A DNA stretch of 64,000 nucleotides from Telmatospirillum siberiense (GTDB lineage Bacteria; Pseudomonadota; Alphaproteobacteria; Rhodospirillales; Magnetospirillaceae), in assembly GCF_002845745.1 (NCBI RefSeq), contig NZ_PIUM01000002.1, positions 310,001 through 374,000 of the forward strand, written 5' to 3'. A program made the translations under genes and the position numbers. Each line of letters opens with the position of its first letter. Position 1 is the stretch's first letter. This document shows positions 25,247-34,141 of the stretch, one piece after another. The notes under the pieces are model-generated. The model saw only the letters and a list, made by a program, of their open reading frames with translations, did not search any database and was not told where the DNA came from.

Positions 25247-26278
25247 ATGTCCGACCCCCAGCGTCGGCCCGCCGCATCCCGGGCCATCCGTTTTTTTCTC
25301 ATCGGTTGCGGCCTTTTGGTCGTCCTGGCCGGTGCCTATGGCTTCTGGTGGCATTATCTGACGACCACGCTGCAGGGTGAGCTCGCCCGCTGGGTGGACG
25401 AGCAGGGATCCGTCGGCTGGAAGATCCGCACCGGTTCGGTGACGACGGGAGGCTTTCCATGGCGCGTCGCCCTGACGGTGGAGGCTCCCGCCGTCGAGGA
25501 TCCTTCCGGAAATCAATGGCAAGGGCCGCCGCTGAGCGTCGTCCTGCCGCTTTTCGATCCCCGTCATCCCCGCATCGAGGGGGCGGGCCGGCATGTCCTT
25601 ACCCCGAAGGGACGGGATCCCATCGGTTTTTCCGCCGATGCCGCCTCGGCCGATCTGCAGTTCGATGACCATGGGCTGGTCGGGGCCTCGATCCGGCTGG
25701 CGGCCGTCGCGCTGGCGGATAGCCGTCTGGGACGCCTGTCCGTCGACGTGCGCCGGCAGGCCTCGGGCAGGATCGAGCACACCATGACGAGCTGGGAATC
25801 CCATATCCTTCTGGAAGACCTGGTCCTGCCCGACGACCCGCGTCTGTTGTTCGGGACCCGGCTGCCCGCCATCCGGCTGGACAGCCGTTTGCAGGGGAGC
25901 GTGCCGGGGGGATCGCCGGCGCAGGCCTTGGCCGCCTGGCGCGACGACGGCGGCACGCTGGAAATCGATGCCCTGTCGGTCGACTGGCCGCCGCTGGCCT
26001 TGTCCGGCAAGGGGACTCTGGCGCTTGATTCGGACATGCAGCCGATGCTGGCCAGCACCTGCGATATCCGTGGCCTGTTCGCGGCCATCGACGCCCTGGT
26101 CCGCGGCGGCGTGATCCGGGGGCAGGACGCGGGGATGGTGAAATTGGCCTTTGGATTGCTGATGAAACCGGGAAAGGATGGGGAAAAGACCTTGAGCATG
26201 CCGGTGACGATCCAAAACCGGGTGCTTTCCATCGGTCCCGTCAAGTTGCTGGATTTGCCTGTCGTGACATGGCGGTGA
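25247..26278 (+). CDS. DUF2125 family protein
   Basis: 343 residues from ATG 25247 (AAGG about 7 nt upstream). One N-terminal transmembrane anchor (RFFLIGCGLLVVLAGAYGFWW, about 14-34) followed by a large beta-rich periplasmic region (GYxTGGFPWR pattern as GSVTTGGFPWRVALTV, repeated LxLDSDMQP strands). This family is mostly alphaproteobacterial and has no assigned function; the repeated beta architecture recalls lipid-shuttling AsmA-like proteins, which is speculation. Ends before a strong two-way hairpin. Confidence 0.8.
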   Translation: MSDPQRRPAASRAIRFFLIGCGLLVVLAGAYGFWWHYLTTTLQGELARWVDEQGSVGWKIRTGSVTTGGFPWRVALTVEAPAVEDPSGNQWQGPPLSVVLPLFDPRHPRIEGAGRHVLTPKGRDPIGFSADAASADLQFDDHGLVGASIRLAAVALADSRLGRLSVDVRRQASGRIEHTMTSWESHILLEDLVLPDDPRLLFGTRLPAIRLDSRLQGSVPGGSPAQALAAWRDDGGTLEIDALSVDWPPLALSGKGTLALDSDMQPMLASTCDIRGLFAAIDALVRGGVIRGQDAGMVKLAFGLLMKPGKDGEKTLSMPVTIQNRVLSIGPVKLLDLPVVTWR

Positions 26279-26305
26279 CGGTCTAGTGGGCCAACTAATT
26301 GAATT

Positions 26306-26357
26306 GTGGTGAAAATCTGACGGATGGCGGGGGCACCATCCGTCAGATTTTCACCAC
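26306..26357. terminator. Two-way hairpin between DUF2125 gene and murI
   Basis: Perfect 22-bp inverted repeat (26306-26327 and 26336-26357) with an 8-nt loop. The murI stop codon (26351-26353) lies within the right arm, and the DUF2125 stop is 27 bp away, so both convergent operons end here. Confidence 0.8.
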
Positions 26358-27247
26358 TCGGGGGCGGTTCCCGCCGCGAAGATGGGCCTTTGGGACGGCG
26401 CCGGCTCCTCTGCCGCCGTGAACGTCACCGGGCGTCCGAAGAATTGGCTGCCCAAAGCCGATGTCCGCAGGGGATCGCCGGTGGTCAGGAACTGAATTCC
26501 CGCCGGAATGGCGGTGGTGTCGATTTCGGGGTGGCGGGTCAGATAGGCGGACAGGCTGCGGGCGACCAGGTCCGGCTGGGACAGGATATCGATGCCCGGC
26601 GGCAGCGCTTCGGCGAACAGATCGGCGGCCAGCGGATAGTGGGTGCAGCCCAGCATGACCACGTCCGGACGGCGGCCGTTCAACCGCTCCATCAGCGCCG
26701 CGGCATAGCGCCGCACGGCGGCGCCCAGTTCGGCGCGGACGGCGCCGGCCTCGATCAGGTCGACCAGTTCTGGGCAGGCCTGCTGGACGACGGTGACTTC
26801 CGGCGCCCGCTTGCCGATTTCGGCCGGATAGGCGTTGCTCTGTACCGTCCGCCGGGTGGCGAAAACGGCGATGAGCCGTTCCTTTTCTCGCCGGGGCCGG
26901 GCCGGAAGGTCGGCCATCCAGGGAACGCCGGTGATGGCCTCGACCATCGGCACCAGGACACCGAGGATCCGCCTGTCCGGATAATGCCGGGGAAGCCATT
27001 CCTGCTGCAGCCGGCGCAGCGAGGTGGCGGCGGCGGTATTGCAGGCCAGCACCACCAGGCGGCAGCCCCGGTCGAACAGGATTTCGACGGACCGTCTGGT
27101 CAGACGGTCGATGTCCTCGGGGTCGCGGTTGCCGTAGGGCGCCGCCGCATGATCGCCCAGATAAAGAAAACGGCGTTTCGGCAGGGCGTCGGCGACGGCC
27201 CGCAACACCGTCAAACCGCCGAACCCCGAATCAAACAGACCTATCAT
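26351..27247 (-). CDS. murI: Glutamate racemase
   Basis: 298 residues from ATG 27247. N-terminal MIGLFDSGFGGLTVL, YLGDHAAAPYG, the catalytic Cys69 in ACNTAA and Cys201 with His203 in GCTHYPL define MurI. Makes D-glutamate for peptidoglycan in the cytoplasm. The start lies 10 bp beyond the stop of the ABC ATPase gene, so it is the last gene of the hisN-binding protein-ATPase-murI operon. Confidence 0.95.
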   Translation of the reverse strand: MIGLFDSGFGGLTVLRAVADALPKRRFLYLGDHAAAPYGNRDPEDIDRLTRRSVEILFDRGCRLVVLACNTAAATSLRRLQQEWLPRHYPDRRILGVLVPMVEAITGVPWMADLPARPRREKERLIAVFATRRTVQSNAYPAEIGKRAPEVTVVQQACPELVDLIEAGAVRAELGAAVRRYAAALMERLNGRRPDVVMLGCTHYPLAADLFAEALPPGIDILSQPDLVARSLSAYLTRHPEIDTTAIPAGIQFLTTGDPLRTSALGSQFFGRPVTFTAAEEPAPSQRPIFAAGTAPEW

Positions 27248-27257
27248 CGAACAAACA

Positions 27258-28871
27258 TCATTCCGTAGGAGGCGGGGCAAGATCGAATGCCGCCGCCATC
27301 AAGGCGCGGGTATAGGCGGTCTCGGGGGCCGCGAACAGCCGTTCGGCGGGGCCGGCCTCGACCGCCTTTCCGTCCTTCATGACCAGCACGCTGTCCGCCA
27401 GGGCGCGGACCACCCGCAGATCGTGGCTGATGAACACATAGGCCAGTCCGTGGCGTTTTTGCAAGTCGCGCAACAGCGTGACGATCTGGGCCTGGACGGA
27501 CAAATCGAGGGCCGACGTCGGTTCATCGAGGATAAGCAGGCCGGGTTTCAGAATCAGCGCGCGGGCGATGGCGATCCGTTGGCGCTGGCCGCCGGAGAAT
27601 TCGTTGGGATAGCGGTCCTGCGTCTCGGGATCGAGCCCCACCTCGGTGAGGCTTTGGGCGATCAGGTCCCGCCGCTCCCGGCTGTTCCCGCCCAAGCCAT
27701 GGACGTCCAGTCCTTCTCCGACGATCTGCTCGATCGATCGGCGGGGCGACAGCGAGCCGTAAGGATCCTGGAAGACCATCTGCATCCGGCGGCGCAGCGG
27801 ACGCAATGCCTTGGCCGACAGGTCGTGCAGGGCGTGGCCGGAAAAGACGACGGAGCCTTCGCTCCTGACCAGCCGCAACAGGGCGAGGCCGAGCGTCGTC
27901 TTGCCCGATCCCGATTCGCCCACCACGCCCAGGGTCTGCCCCTCCTTCAGCGTGAGGTCGATCCCGTCGACCGCCTGGATCCATCCGATCCGGCGGCGGA
28001 ACAGGCCCCGGCGGATGGGAAAGCCGACCTTGAGATCTCGCGCGGTGAGGATCGTGGCGGCCCCGGGGAGTGGCGGATTGGGGCGCCCCGTCGGTTGCGC
28101 GGCCAAAAGCTCGCGGGTGTAGGGATGTCGCGGCGCGGCGAAGACCGTGGCGGTATCCCCCTGTTCGATCACCTCTCCGGCCCGCATCACGCAGACGGTG
28201 TCGGCCATTCTGCGGACAATTCCCAGATCATGGGTGATGAGCAGCAAGGCCATGGCGAAACGGTCCTGCAGATCCTTGAGCAGGGCGAGGATCTGGGCCT
28301 GAACCGTGACATCGAGGGCCGTCGTCGGCTCGTCGGCGATGAGGATGTCGGGTTCGTTGGCGAGCGCCATGGCGATCATCACCCGCTGGCGCTGTCCGCC
28401 GGAGAGGCTGTGCGGCAGCGCTCCCAGTCGAAGTTCGGCCTGCGGCAGGCCGACCAGGCGCAGCAGTTCGAGAACGCGCTCGCGCGCCTTCGCGCCGCGC
28501 AATCCCCGGTGCAGGGCGAGCACCTCGCCGATCTGGGTGCCGATCGGCTGCAGGGGATTGAGACTGGTCATCGGCTCCTGGAAGACCATGGCGACGCGGT
28601 TGCCGCGGATCGTCCGCAGGACGGGATCGCCGGCCCCCAGCAGTTCCTGCCCGGCCAAACGGATGCTGCCCGCCGGATGGTGGGCGTGCGGGTAGGGCAG
28701 AAGCTGGAGAATGGAAAGCGCGGTGACCGATTTTCCCGATCCGGATTCGCCGACCAGGGCCAGGGTTCGCCCCCGTTCGAGTTCGAAGGATACGCCTTTG
28801 ACGACGGGGTGGGCTTCGGCGTCCCGGCCGAAGCTGACATGCAGGTCGCGGACCGACAGCAGGGCGGTCAA
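27258..28871 (-). CDS. Fused dual-ATPase ABC importer subunit (YejF/OppDF-like)
   Basis: 537 residues with two complete ABC ATPase domains, each with Walker A (GESGSGKS near 35-42, GESGSGKT near 320), a signature (LSGGQRQRV, FSGGQRQRI) and Walker B (LIADEPTTALD, LILDEPTSALD). This layout is that of YejF and other peptide/opine importers. Start is TTG 28871, overlapping the binding-protein stop as TTGA. It should energise uptake of an oligopeptide-like solute, but no permease gene is adjacent. Confidence 0.93.
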   Translation of the reverse strand: MTALLSVRDLHVSFGRDAEAHPVVKGVSFELERGRTLALVGESGSGKSVTALSILQLLPYPHAHHPAGSIRLAGQELLGAGDPVLRTIRGNRVAMVFQEPMTSLNPLQPIGTQIGEVLALHRGLRGAKARERVLELLRLVGLPQAELRLGALPHSLSGGQRQRVMIAMALANEPDILIADEPTTALDVTVQAQILALLKDLQDRFAMALLLITHDLGIVRRMADTVCVMRAGEVIEQGDTATVFAAPRHPYTRELLAAQPTGRPNPPLPGAATILTARDLKVGFPIRRGLFRRRIGWIQAVDGIDLTLKEGQTLGVVGESGSGKTTLGLALLRLVRSEGSVVFSGHALHDLSAKALRPLRRRMQMVFQDPYGSLSPRRSIEQIVGEGLDVHGLGGNSRERRDLIAQSLTEVGLDPETQDRYPNEFSGGQRQRIAIARALILKPGLLILDEPTSALDLSVQAQIVTLLRDLQKRHGLAYVFISHDLRVVRALADSVLVMKDGKAVEAGPAERLFAAPETAYTRALMAAAFDLAPPPTE

Positions 28872-30748
28872 GGCCGGGCCTTCACCGGATCTTTCGCCGC
28901 CGGCTTGGACTTTTCAGGGGCAACCCACCAAGCCAGCACTTCGGCTCCCTGATCGGGGGTCACCGCCGGGATGCCGAACTTGTCCCATACCGCGACGTGA
29001 TCCTCCGGCATATACCACTGCGGGATGACGTAGTCGCCCCAAAGCAGCAATCGGTCCAGCGCATGTGTGCGCGTCACCAGGGTTTGCCGGTCGGGGCTGG
29101 CCGCCAGCGCGTCGATCGTCCGGTCGATGGCCGGCGAGCGAATACCGGCCCAGTTGAGCCCGTCCGGCTGGTCGGCGGCGGCCGATCCCCACAGGGTCCG
29201 CTGTTCCGTCCCCGGCGTTTCGGAGGCCGGCCAGCGGGCCACGATCATATCGAACTCGGCTTGCGCGCGTCTGCGCGAGAACTCGGCCTCTTCCACCGCA
29301 TGCACGCTGGCTTGGATGCCTAGATGGTGGAGGGCTGAGAGGAAGTCCTTGCAGATCGGCTGCCAGCTCGGGTCGTCGACCAGGATTTCGAAGACGAAGG
29401 GTTTGCCGCCCTGTCCATCGACCAGTTTGCCTTTTTTCATTGTCCAGCCGGCTTCGCTCAACAGATGGGCGGCTTCGGCCAGGTTGCGCTGGCGCTGGGC
29501 GTGGTCGGCATTGTCGGGCAGGGAGTAGGGTTTTGCGAAAAGCTCGTCGGGGACCTGGCCGCGGAACGCTTCGAGAAGAAGCGTCTCCTCGTCGGAGGGA
29601 AGTTCCGGCGCGGCCAGTTCGGATTTGGCGAAATAGCTCCCGGCGCGGCGGTACAGCCCGTAAAACAGATCGTGATTCAGGCTTTCGAAATCGAAGGCCA
29701 GGATCAGGGCGCGACGGGTCCGGGGATCCCGCCAGAGGGGATTGCGCAGATTGAAGGCGAAGCCCCGCATGGGTTCGGTGCGGCGATTCGGGATGTTCAG
29801 TTTGTTCACCAAACCCCGCGTCAGGGCCGGGAACACGTAGCCGGTCGCCCATTTCCTCGATTCCCATTCGAAGCGGACGTCATAGGCGCCGTTTTTGAAG
29901 GCGCTGAAGGCGGCGGGCGAATCGGCGAAGAAGTCGGTGCGGATCCGGTCGAAGTTGTAGAGCCCCGTGGCGACAGGCAAATCCTTGGCCCAATAGTCCT
30001 GCGCCCGGACCAGAACCACGGAGCGGCCGGGGTCCACCGATTGAACGGCGTAGGGGCCGCTGCCCAGGGGAGGTTCCGCGAGGGGACGGGTGAAATCCCG
30101 GCCTTGCCACCAGCTTTTCGAAAGAATGGGCAGGCTGCCCAGGACCAGCGGCAGCGCCCGCGTCTCTCCGGGCCCGAAGATGAAGCGGACTTTGCGGTCG
30201 GCCAGCTTTTCCCCGCGGGTCACCCCCTGCAACGATGCCTTGAGGCCGGGTGGTCCGGAGTTTCTCAGGGTCTCGAAGGAAAACAGGACATCGTCGGCGG
30301 TGATCGCGCTGCCGTCGTGAAAGCGCGCCTCGGGACGTAGGTTGAACACCAGCCAGCGGTTGGCGCGGTCCCATTCGAACGATTCGGCGATCAGTCCATA
30401 AGCGCTTGCCGGTTCGTCCTCCGAACGGGCCAGCAGGCTGTCGAAGGTCAGTCCGATCAGATCGATGGGGCGGGCCGTGGCGCCGCGCGCCAGCGGCGGA
30501 TGGCCGATGCCGGAAAAGGGGTTGAGGGTGTCGAAGCCGCCCAGTTGGTAAAGGCGGAGCAGTCCGCCTTTCGGCGCGTCCGGATTGACATAGTCGAAAT
30601 GCTTGAAGTCGGGCGGATATTTGGGAGTGCCGTAAAGGGCCAGGGCATGGGCCCCCTGTCCGGCGCGGCTCTCACCGCCGCCAGCCAGCAGAAGCAGGGC
30701 GGCGGTGACCAGGAAAACGATGCTCTTTGCGACGCCGGAGCGCGTCAA
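28868..30748 (-). CDS. YejA-like extracellular solute-binding protein (SBP family 5)
   Basis: 626 residues from TTG 30748, which overlaps the hisN-like stop as TTGA; the frame is open further upstream but the signal peptide (SIVFLVTAALLLLAGGGESRAG) starts right after this codon. Family-5 peptide-binding fold: HALALYGTPKYPPDFKHFDYVNPDAPKGG is the YejA-type N-terminus, followed by FNLRPEARFHDGSAITADDVLFSFETLR and the closing PQWYMPEDHVAVWDKFG. Periplasmic binder of a peptide-like ligand (YejA is known for microcin C uptake). Coupled to the ATPase gene. Confidence 0.92.
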   Translation of the reverse strand: MTRSGVAKSIVFLVTAALLLLAGGGESRAGQGAHALALYGTPKYPPDFKHFDYVNPDAPKGGLLRLYQLGGFDTLNPFSGIGHPPLARGATARPIDLIGLTFDSLLARSEDEPASAYGLIAESFEWDRANRWLVFNLRPEARFHDGSAITADDVLFSFETLRNSGPPGLKASLQGVTRGEKLADRKVRFIFGPGETRALPLVLGSLPILSKSWWQGRDFTRPLAEPPLGSGPYAVQSVDPGRSVVLVRAQDYWAKDLPVATGLYNFDRIRTDFFADSPAAFSAFKNGAYDVRFEWESRKWATGYVFPALTRGLVNKLNIPNRRTEPMRGFAFNLRNPLWRDPRTRRALILAFDFESLNHDLFYGLYRRAGSYFAKSELAAPELPSDEETLLLEAFRGQVPDELFAKPYSLPDNADHAQRQRNLAEAAHLLSEAGWTMKKGKLVDGQGGKPFVFEILVDDPSWQPICKDFLSALHHLGIQASVHAVEEAEFSRRRAQAEFDMIVARWPASETPGTEQRTLWGSAAADQPDGLNWAGIRSPAIDRTIDALAASPDRQTLVTRTHALDRLLLWGDYVIPQWYMPEDHVAVWDKFGIPAVTPDQGAEVLAWWVAPEKSKPAAKDPVKARP

Positions 30749-31554
30749 TGCCCGCCGCCCGCTTTGGCGAGCACGGCCATGGTCGCGGCGTGCGCCGCCT
30801 TGTCGCCGGCTGCGATAACCCTGCCGTCCGACCTCAGCCCCAGCCGTCCGCCCCGCCAGTCGGTGAGCAATCCGCCCGCTCCCTCGATGATGGCCACCAG
30901 GGGGAGATAATCGTAGGGCTGCAAGGAGGCCTCCACCACCAGATCCACATAACCGGCGGCGAGCAGGCCGTAGGCGTAGCAATCGGCGCCGTAGCGCGGC
31001 AGCTTGACGGAAGAGCGCAAGGCTTCCCAGGCCGTGGCGTCGGTCCCGGTGAACATCTCGGGGGCCGTGGCGTAGAGTGCTGCGAGAGACAGGTCGGGGC
31101 AGGGGCGGACCCGGATGGGACGCCCGTTCAGTGTCGAGGGACGGCCCGACACGCCCAGCCAGCGCTCGTCGAGGATCGGCTGGTCGATGATGCCGAGAAC
31201 GGGAACTCCCTTATGCAGGAGGGCGATCAGCGTGCCGAAGGACGGCTTGCCGGTGATGAAGGCCTTGGTGCCGTCGACCGGATCAAGGACCCAGACCCAT
31301 TCGGCATCGGTTCTGACGGCGCCGTATTCTTCGCCGTAGATGCCGTGGTCGGGGGCCGTGCGTTCGATCAGTTCGCGCATGGCTGCTTCCGCTTCGCGAT
31401 CGGCGACGGTGACCGGACTGGCATCGGCCTTGTCGAATACCGTCACCGGCTGACGGAAATAGCTGCGGGTAACGGTGCGGGCTGCGTCGGCGAGGCGGAG
31501 CGCCAAGGCGACGTGGTCGTCCGGGCAGAGGGACGGGGGAATTGGCGTATTCAT
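30745..31554 (-). CDS. Inositol-monophosphatase-family histidinol-phosphatase (HisN-like)
   Basis: 269 residues from ATG 31554; the frame stays open upstream into the dispersed repeat at 31612-31781, which is not coding. Motifs: GEEYG, the metal-binding WVLDPVDGTKAF, and QPYDYLPLVAIIEGAGG. This subgroup (HisN/PHPase) dephosphorylates histidinol phosphate in many Actinobacteria and Alphaproteobacteria lacking other HisB phosphatases; inositol monophosphatase or CysQ-like activity cannot be ruled out. Head of the operon with the binding protein, ATPase and murI. Confidence 0.85.
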   Translation of the reverse strand: MNTPIPPSLCPDDHVALALRLADAARTVTRSYFRQPVTVFDKADASPVTVADREAEAAMRELIERTAPDHGIYGEEYGAVRTDAEWVWVLDPVDGTKAFITGKPSFGTLIALLHKGVPVLGIIDQPILDERWLGVSGRPSTLNGRPIRVRPCPDLSLAALYATAPEMFTGTDATAWEALRSSVKLPRYGADCYAYGLLAAGYVDLVVEASLQPYDYLPLVAIIEGAGGLLTDWRGGRLGLRSDGRVIAAGDKAAHAATMAVLAKAGGGH

Positions 31555-31611
31555 CGGGTGATATTGCACCGGGGCCCGAAATATTTCCACCCTCCCCAGC
31601 GTCGGTTCCAG

Positions 31612-31781
31612 GGCAATCGGGTGAACCCGCTTGCCCTGGTTTAAATTGTTGCCCCTCAGACGCCGGGCGGCGGACATCCGTCCGCCTTGGGCTTCCTCCG
31701 CTAAAGCTTCGGGGCGCTCATCGCGCCAACGAGGCCAAAACACCCTCGGAAGAACAGTTCGCGCGCGTTCACCCGATTGCC
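31612..31781 (-). repeat. Dispersed ~170-bp repeat, copy B (inverted)
   Basis: Reverse-orientation copy of the element at 3853-4021. Ends: GGCAATCGGGTGAAC at 31612 and GTTCACCCGATTGCC ending 31781, a 15-bp perfect terminal inverted repeat. The conserved core includes CCGAAGCTTTAGCG and the GGCGGAC/GTCCGCC hairpin. Lies between the hisN-like start and the cytochrome c stop, 57 bp upstream of the hisN-like ATG, where it could affect its expression. Confidence 0.8.
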
Positions 31782-31798
31782 TTGGCGTCGTTTCCCCG

Positions 31799-32371
31799 TC
31801 ATTGCGGTGGCGGCGGGGCCTCGGGACTGATCGAGCGCAGATAGGCGATCACATCGGCCCTCTCCTCGCCATTGGGCAGGCCGGCGAAAGTCATCTTGGT
31901 GCCCGCCGCGAAAGCGCCCGGCTTGCTGAGGAATTTGTCGAGATCCTCATAGCTCCAGGCGCCGGAGAGCTTTTTGAAGGCTTCCGAATAGGCGAAGCCC
32001 GGGAAGCTCGCCTTGGCCCGGCCGACGACGCCGAAGAGATTGGGGCCGATCTTGGCGCCGGCCCCCTGATCGAAACTGTGGCAGGACAGGCACTTCTTGG
32101 CCGAGGTCTGGCCCTTGCCGGCATTCGCCGCCGCCAGGCGCTGGGGCAACGGTTTATCCTCGGCGATTGCCGCCGTCTCGCCCCCGGTCTGTCCCGGCGC
32201 GGTTTTGGCCTGGATCGCGGCGGGGTCGAATCCGCCTTCCGAAGCGACGATCTCCGGCGATGGCCGGTCGATCCGTCGCGGCATCAGGCCGTCGACCAGC
32301 AGATTGAGGCCAACCACCAAAATAAGCGCGAACAGGCATGCTCCGGTGATTTTCTGGAGGGTGATACCCAT
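31799..32371 (-). CDS. Membrane-anchored cytochrome c (CycM-type)
   Basis: 190 residues from ATG 32371. An uncleaved N-terminal helix (residues about 8-28) anchors a low-complexity linker and a class I cytochrome c domain: heme motif Cys94-x-x-Cys97-His98, axial Met160 in GTKMTFAGL. The layout matches alphaproteobacterial CycM/cyt c-552, which pass electrons from the bc1 complex to terminal oxidases in the periplasm. Divergent from kdsB. Confidence 0.93.
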   Translation of the reverse strand: MGITLQKITGACLFALILVVGLNLLVDGLMPRRIDRPSPEIVASEGGFDPAAIQAKTAPGQTGGETAAIAEDKPLPQRLAAANAGKGQTSAKKCLSCHSFDQGAGAKIGPNLFGVVGRAKASFPGFAYSEAFKKLSGAWSYEDLDKFLSKPGAFAAGTKMTFAGLPNGEERADVIAYLRSISPEAPPPPQ

Positions 32372-32507
32372 GGCTGCTCCCCTGTGGCCGTCTTCGTTAT
32401 CCCGCCCCCCTTGATCCATGGCGAAGGTCATGGGGCGAAGGGGGGTTCCACCAGCGATCCTCCCGTTATATGGTTACGCCCCTTCGACTTCACAGACGCC
32501 ATTGGTG

Positions 32508-33257
32508 ATGCCCGCCATTTTGAACCCCGTCGTAGTGATCCCGGCCCGCTTGCAGGCGGCGAATCTGCCTGGGAAGCCGTTGCTCGACATCCATGGGGAT
32601 CCGCTGATCGTCCATGTCTGGCGTCGCGCGGTGGCGGCCGCCATCGGTCCCGTGGTGGTGGCTTGCGCCGAGCGGGAAATCCAGGACGCCGTCATCCGGG
32701 CGGGCGGCAACGCCATCCTGACCAGGCCCGATCACCGCAGTTCGTCCGACAGGGTTTTCGAGGCCGTCGAGAAATTCGATCCGGAGGGGCATTTCGATAC
32801 GGTGGTCAATCTGCATGGCGATCTTCCGGCGATTACGCCGGCGGCGATCCGCGCGGCCTTGCTTCCGCTCGACGATCCGGCCGTGGACGTCTCCACGGTG
32901 ATCACCGAAATCACCGATGACGGGTTTCGCCATTCGCCCGGCATCGTCAAGGCGGTGGTCGGGCTGGCGGAGGGACAGCGGAGCGGACGGGCCATCTATT
33001 TCAGCCGGGCGGCGGTTCCCGCCGGCGAGGGCCCGCTTTTCCATCACATCGGCCTTTACGCTTTTCGCCGCGCCACCCTGGAGCGGTTCGTCGCTCTGGA
33101 GACCGGGGTGCTGGAACAGCGCGAGGGCCTTGAACAATTGCGGGCCATCGAAAACGGGATGCGTCTCGAAGCGGTGCTCGTCGCCAATTTGGCCCCGGGT
33201 GTCGATACTCCCGCCGATCTGGAGAGACTCCGCAAGATCCTGGTCCGCCTGCATTGA
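32508..33257 (+). CDS. kdsB: CMP-KDO synthetase KdsB
   Basis: 249 residues from ATG 32508. Nucleotidyltransferase fold with NPVVVIPARLQAANLPGKPL near the N-terminus, LTRPDHRSSSDRVFEA, VVNLHGDLP (QGDEP in E. coli) and HHIGLYAFRRATLERF. Activates 3-deoxy-D-manno-octulosonate with CTP for lipopolysaccharide core synthesis. The variant motifs (SSSD for SGTD, HGDLP for QGDEP) depart from the enterobacterial enzyme. First of a two-gene operon; its stop overlaps a TTG in frame with pheA. Confidence 0.88.
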   Translation: MPAILNPVVVIPARLQAANLPGKPLLDIHGDPLIVHVWRRAVAAAIGPVVVACAEREIQDAVIRAGGNAILTRPDHRSSSDRVFEAVEKFDPEGHFDTVVNLHGDLPAITPAAIRAALLPLDDPAVDVSTVITEITDDGFRHSPGIVKAVVGLAEGQRSGRAIYFSRAAVPAGEGPLFHHIGLYAFRRATLERFVALETGVLEQREGLEQLRAIENGMRLEAVLVANLAPGVDTPADLERLRKILVRLH

Positions 33258-33262
33258 GTGAG

Positions 33263-34141
33263 ATGATGACCGATACCGACGCTTCACCCGAACGTACCAT
33301 CGCCTTCCAGGGCGAACCCGGCGCCTATTCCCATTTGGCCTGCACCATCGCTTTTCCCGACATGCAGCCGCTTCCCTGCGCGGCCTTCGAGGATGCTTTC
33401 GCCGCGGTCAACGAGGGCCGCGCCCGGCTGGCGATGATTCCCATCGAGAATTCGGTGGCCGGCCGCGTTGCCGATATTCACTCCCTGATGCCCGCCTCGA
33501 AGCTGCATATCATCGGCGAGTTCTTCGAGCGGGTGAATCACCATCTGCTGGCGGTCAAGGGCGCCCGTCTCGAGGACATCAAGGTGGTGCGCAGCCATGT
33601 GCACGCCCTCGGCCAGTGCCGCAATTTCATCCGCGCCTACGGCTTGAAGGCCGTGGTCGCCGCCGATACCGCCGGTTCCGCCGCCGAGGTCGCGGCCAAG
33701 GGCGACAAGACGGTGGCCGCCATCGCCTCCGAACTGGCCGGACGGACCTACGGTCTCTGCTCGCTGGCCGCCAATATCGAGGATGCCGAGCACAATACCA
33801 CGCGCTTCCTGATCATGGCGCGCGAGGCCACGCAGCCCGATCCGCGCAAGGGGCCTTGCATCACCACCTTCATCTTCCGTGTCCGCAACGTGCCGGCCGC
33901 CCTTTACAAGGCTTTGGGCGGCTTCGCCACCAACGGCGTCAACATGACCAAGCTGGAAAGCTATCAGGTCGGCGGCGGTTTCGCCGCGACCCAGTTCTAT
34001 GTCGACATCGAGGGACACCCCGAGGAACCCAATGTCCGGCTGGCCCTCGAAGAGCTGGGATTCTTCTCGAGGGAGGTGCGCATCCTGGGCGTCTATCCAG
34101 CCCATCCCTATCGGTTCAAGGCTCGTCTGGCGGCCGATTGA
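33263..34141 (+). CDS. pheA: Prephenate dehydratase (with ACT domain)
   Basis: 292 residues from ATG 33263; a TTG at 33254 (TTGA overlap with kdsB stop) is in frame and possible. The prephenate dehydratase domain (IAFQGEPGAYSHLA, PIENSVAGRVADIH, HVHALGQC, NTTRFLIM) is followed by a C-terminal ACT domain (FRVRNVPAALYKALGGFATNGVNMTKLESY) that gives feedback control by phenylalanine. Monofunctional (no chorismate mutase). Last 26 bp overlap the convergent PaiB-like gene. Confidence 0.95.
   Translation: MMTDTDASPERTIAFQGEPGAYSHLACTIAFPDMQPLPCAAFEDAFAAVNEGRARLAMIPIENSVAGRVADIHSLMPASKLHIIGEFFERVNHHLLAVKGARLEDIKVVRSHVHALGQCRNFIRAYGLKAVVAADTAGSAAEVAAKGDKTVAAIASELAGRTYGLCSLAANIEDAEHNTTRFLIMAREATQPDPRKGPCITTFIFRVRNVPAALYKALGGFATNGVNMTKLESYQVGGGFAATQFYVDIEGHPEEPNVRLALEELGFFSREVRILGVYPAHPYRFKARLAAD

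Noticed and set aside
31555-31743. N-terminal extension of the HisN-like protein into the upstream repeat
   Set aside because: The extra 63 codons lie in the dispersed repeat element and have no phosphatase similarity; ATG 31554 fits the family start.
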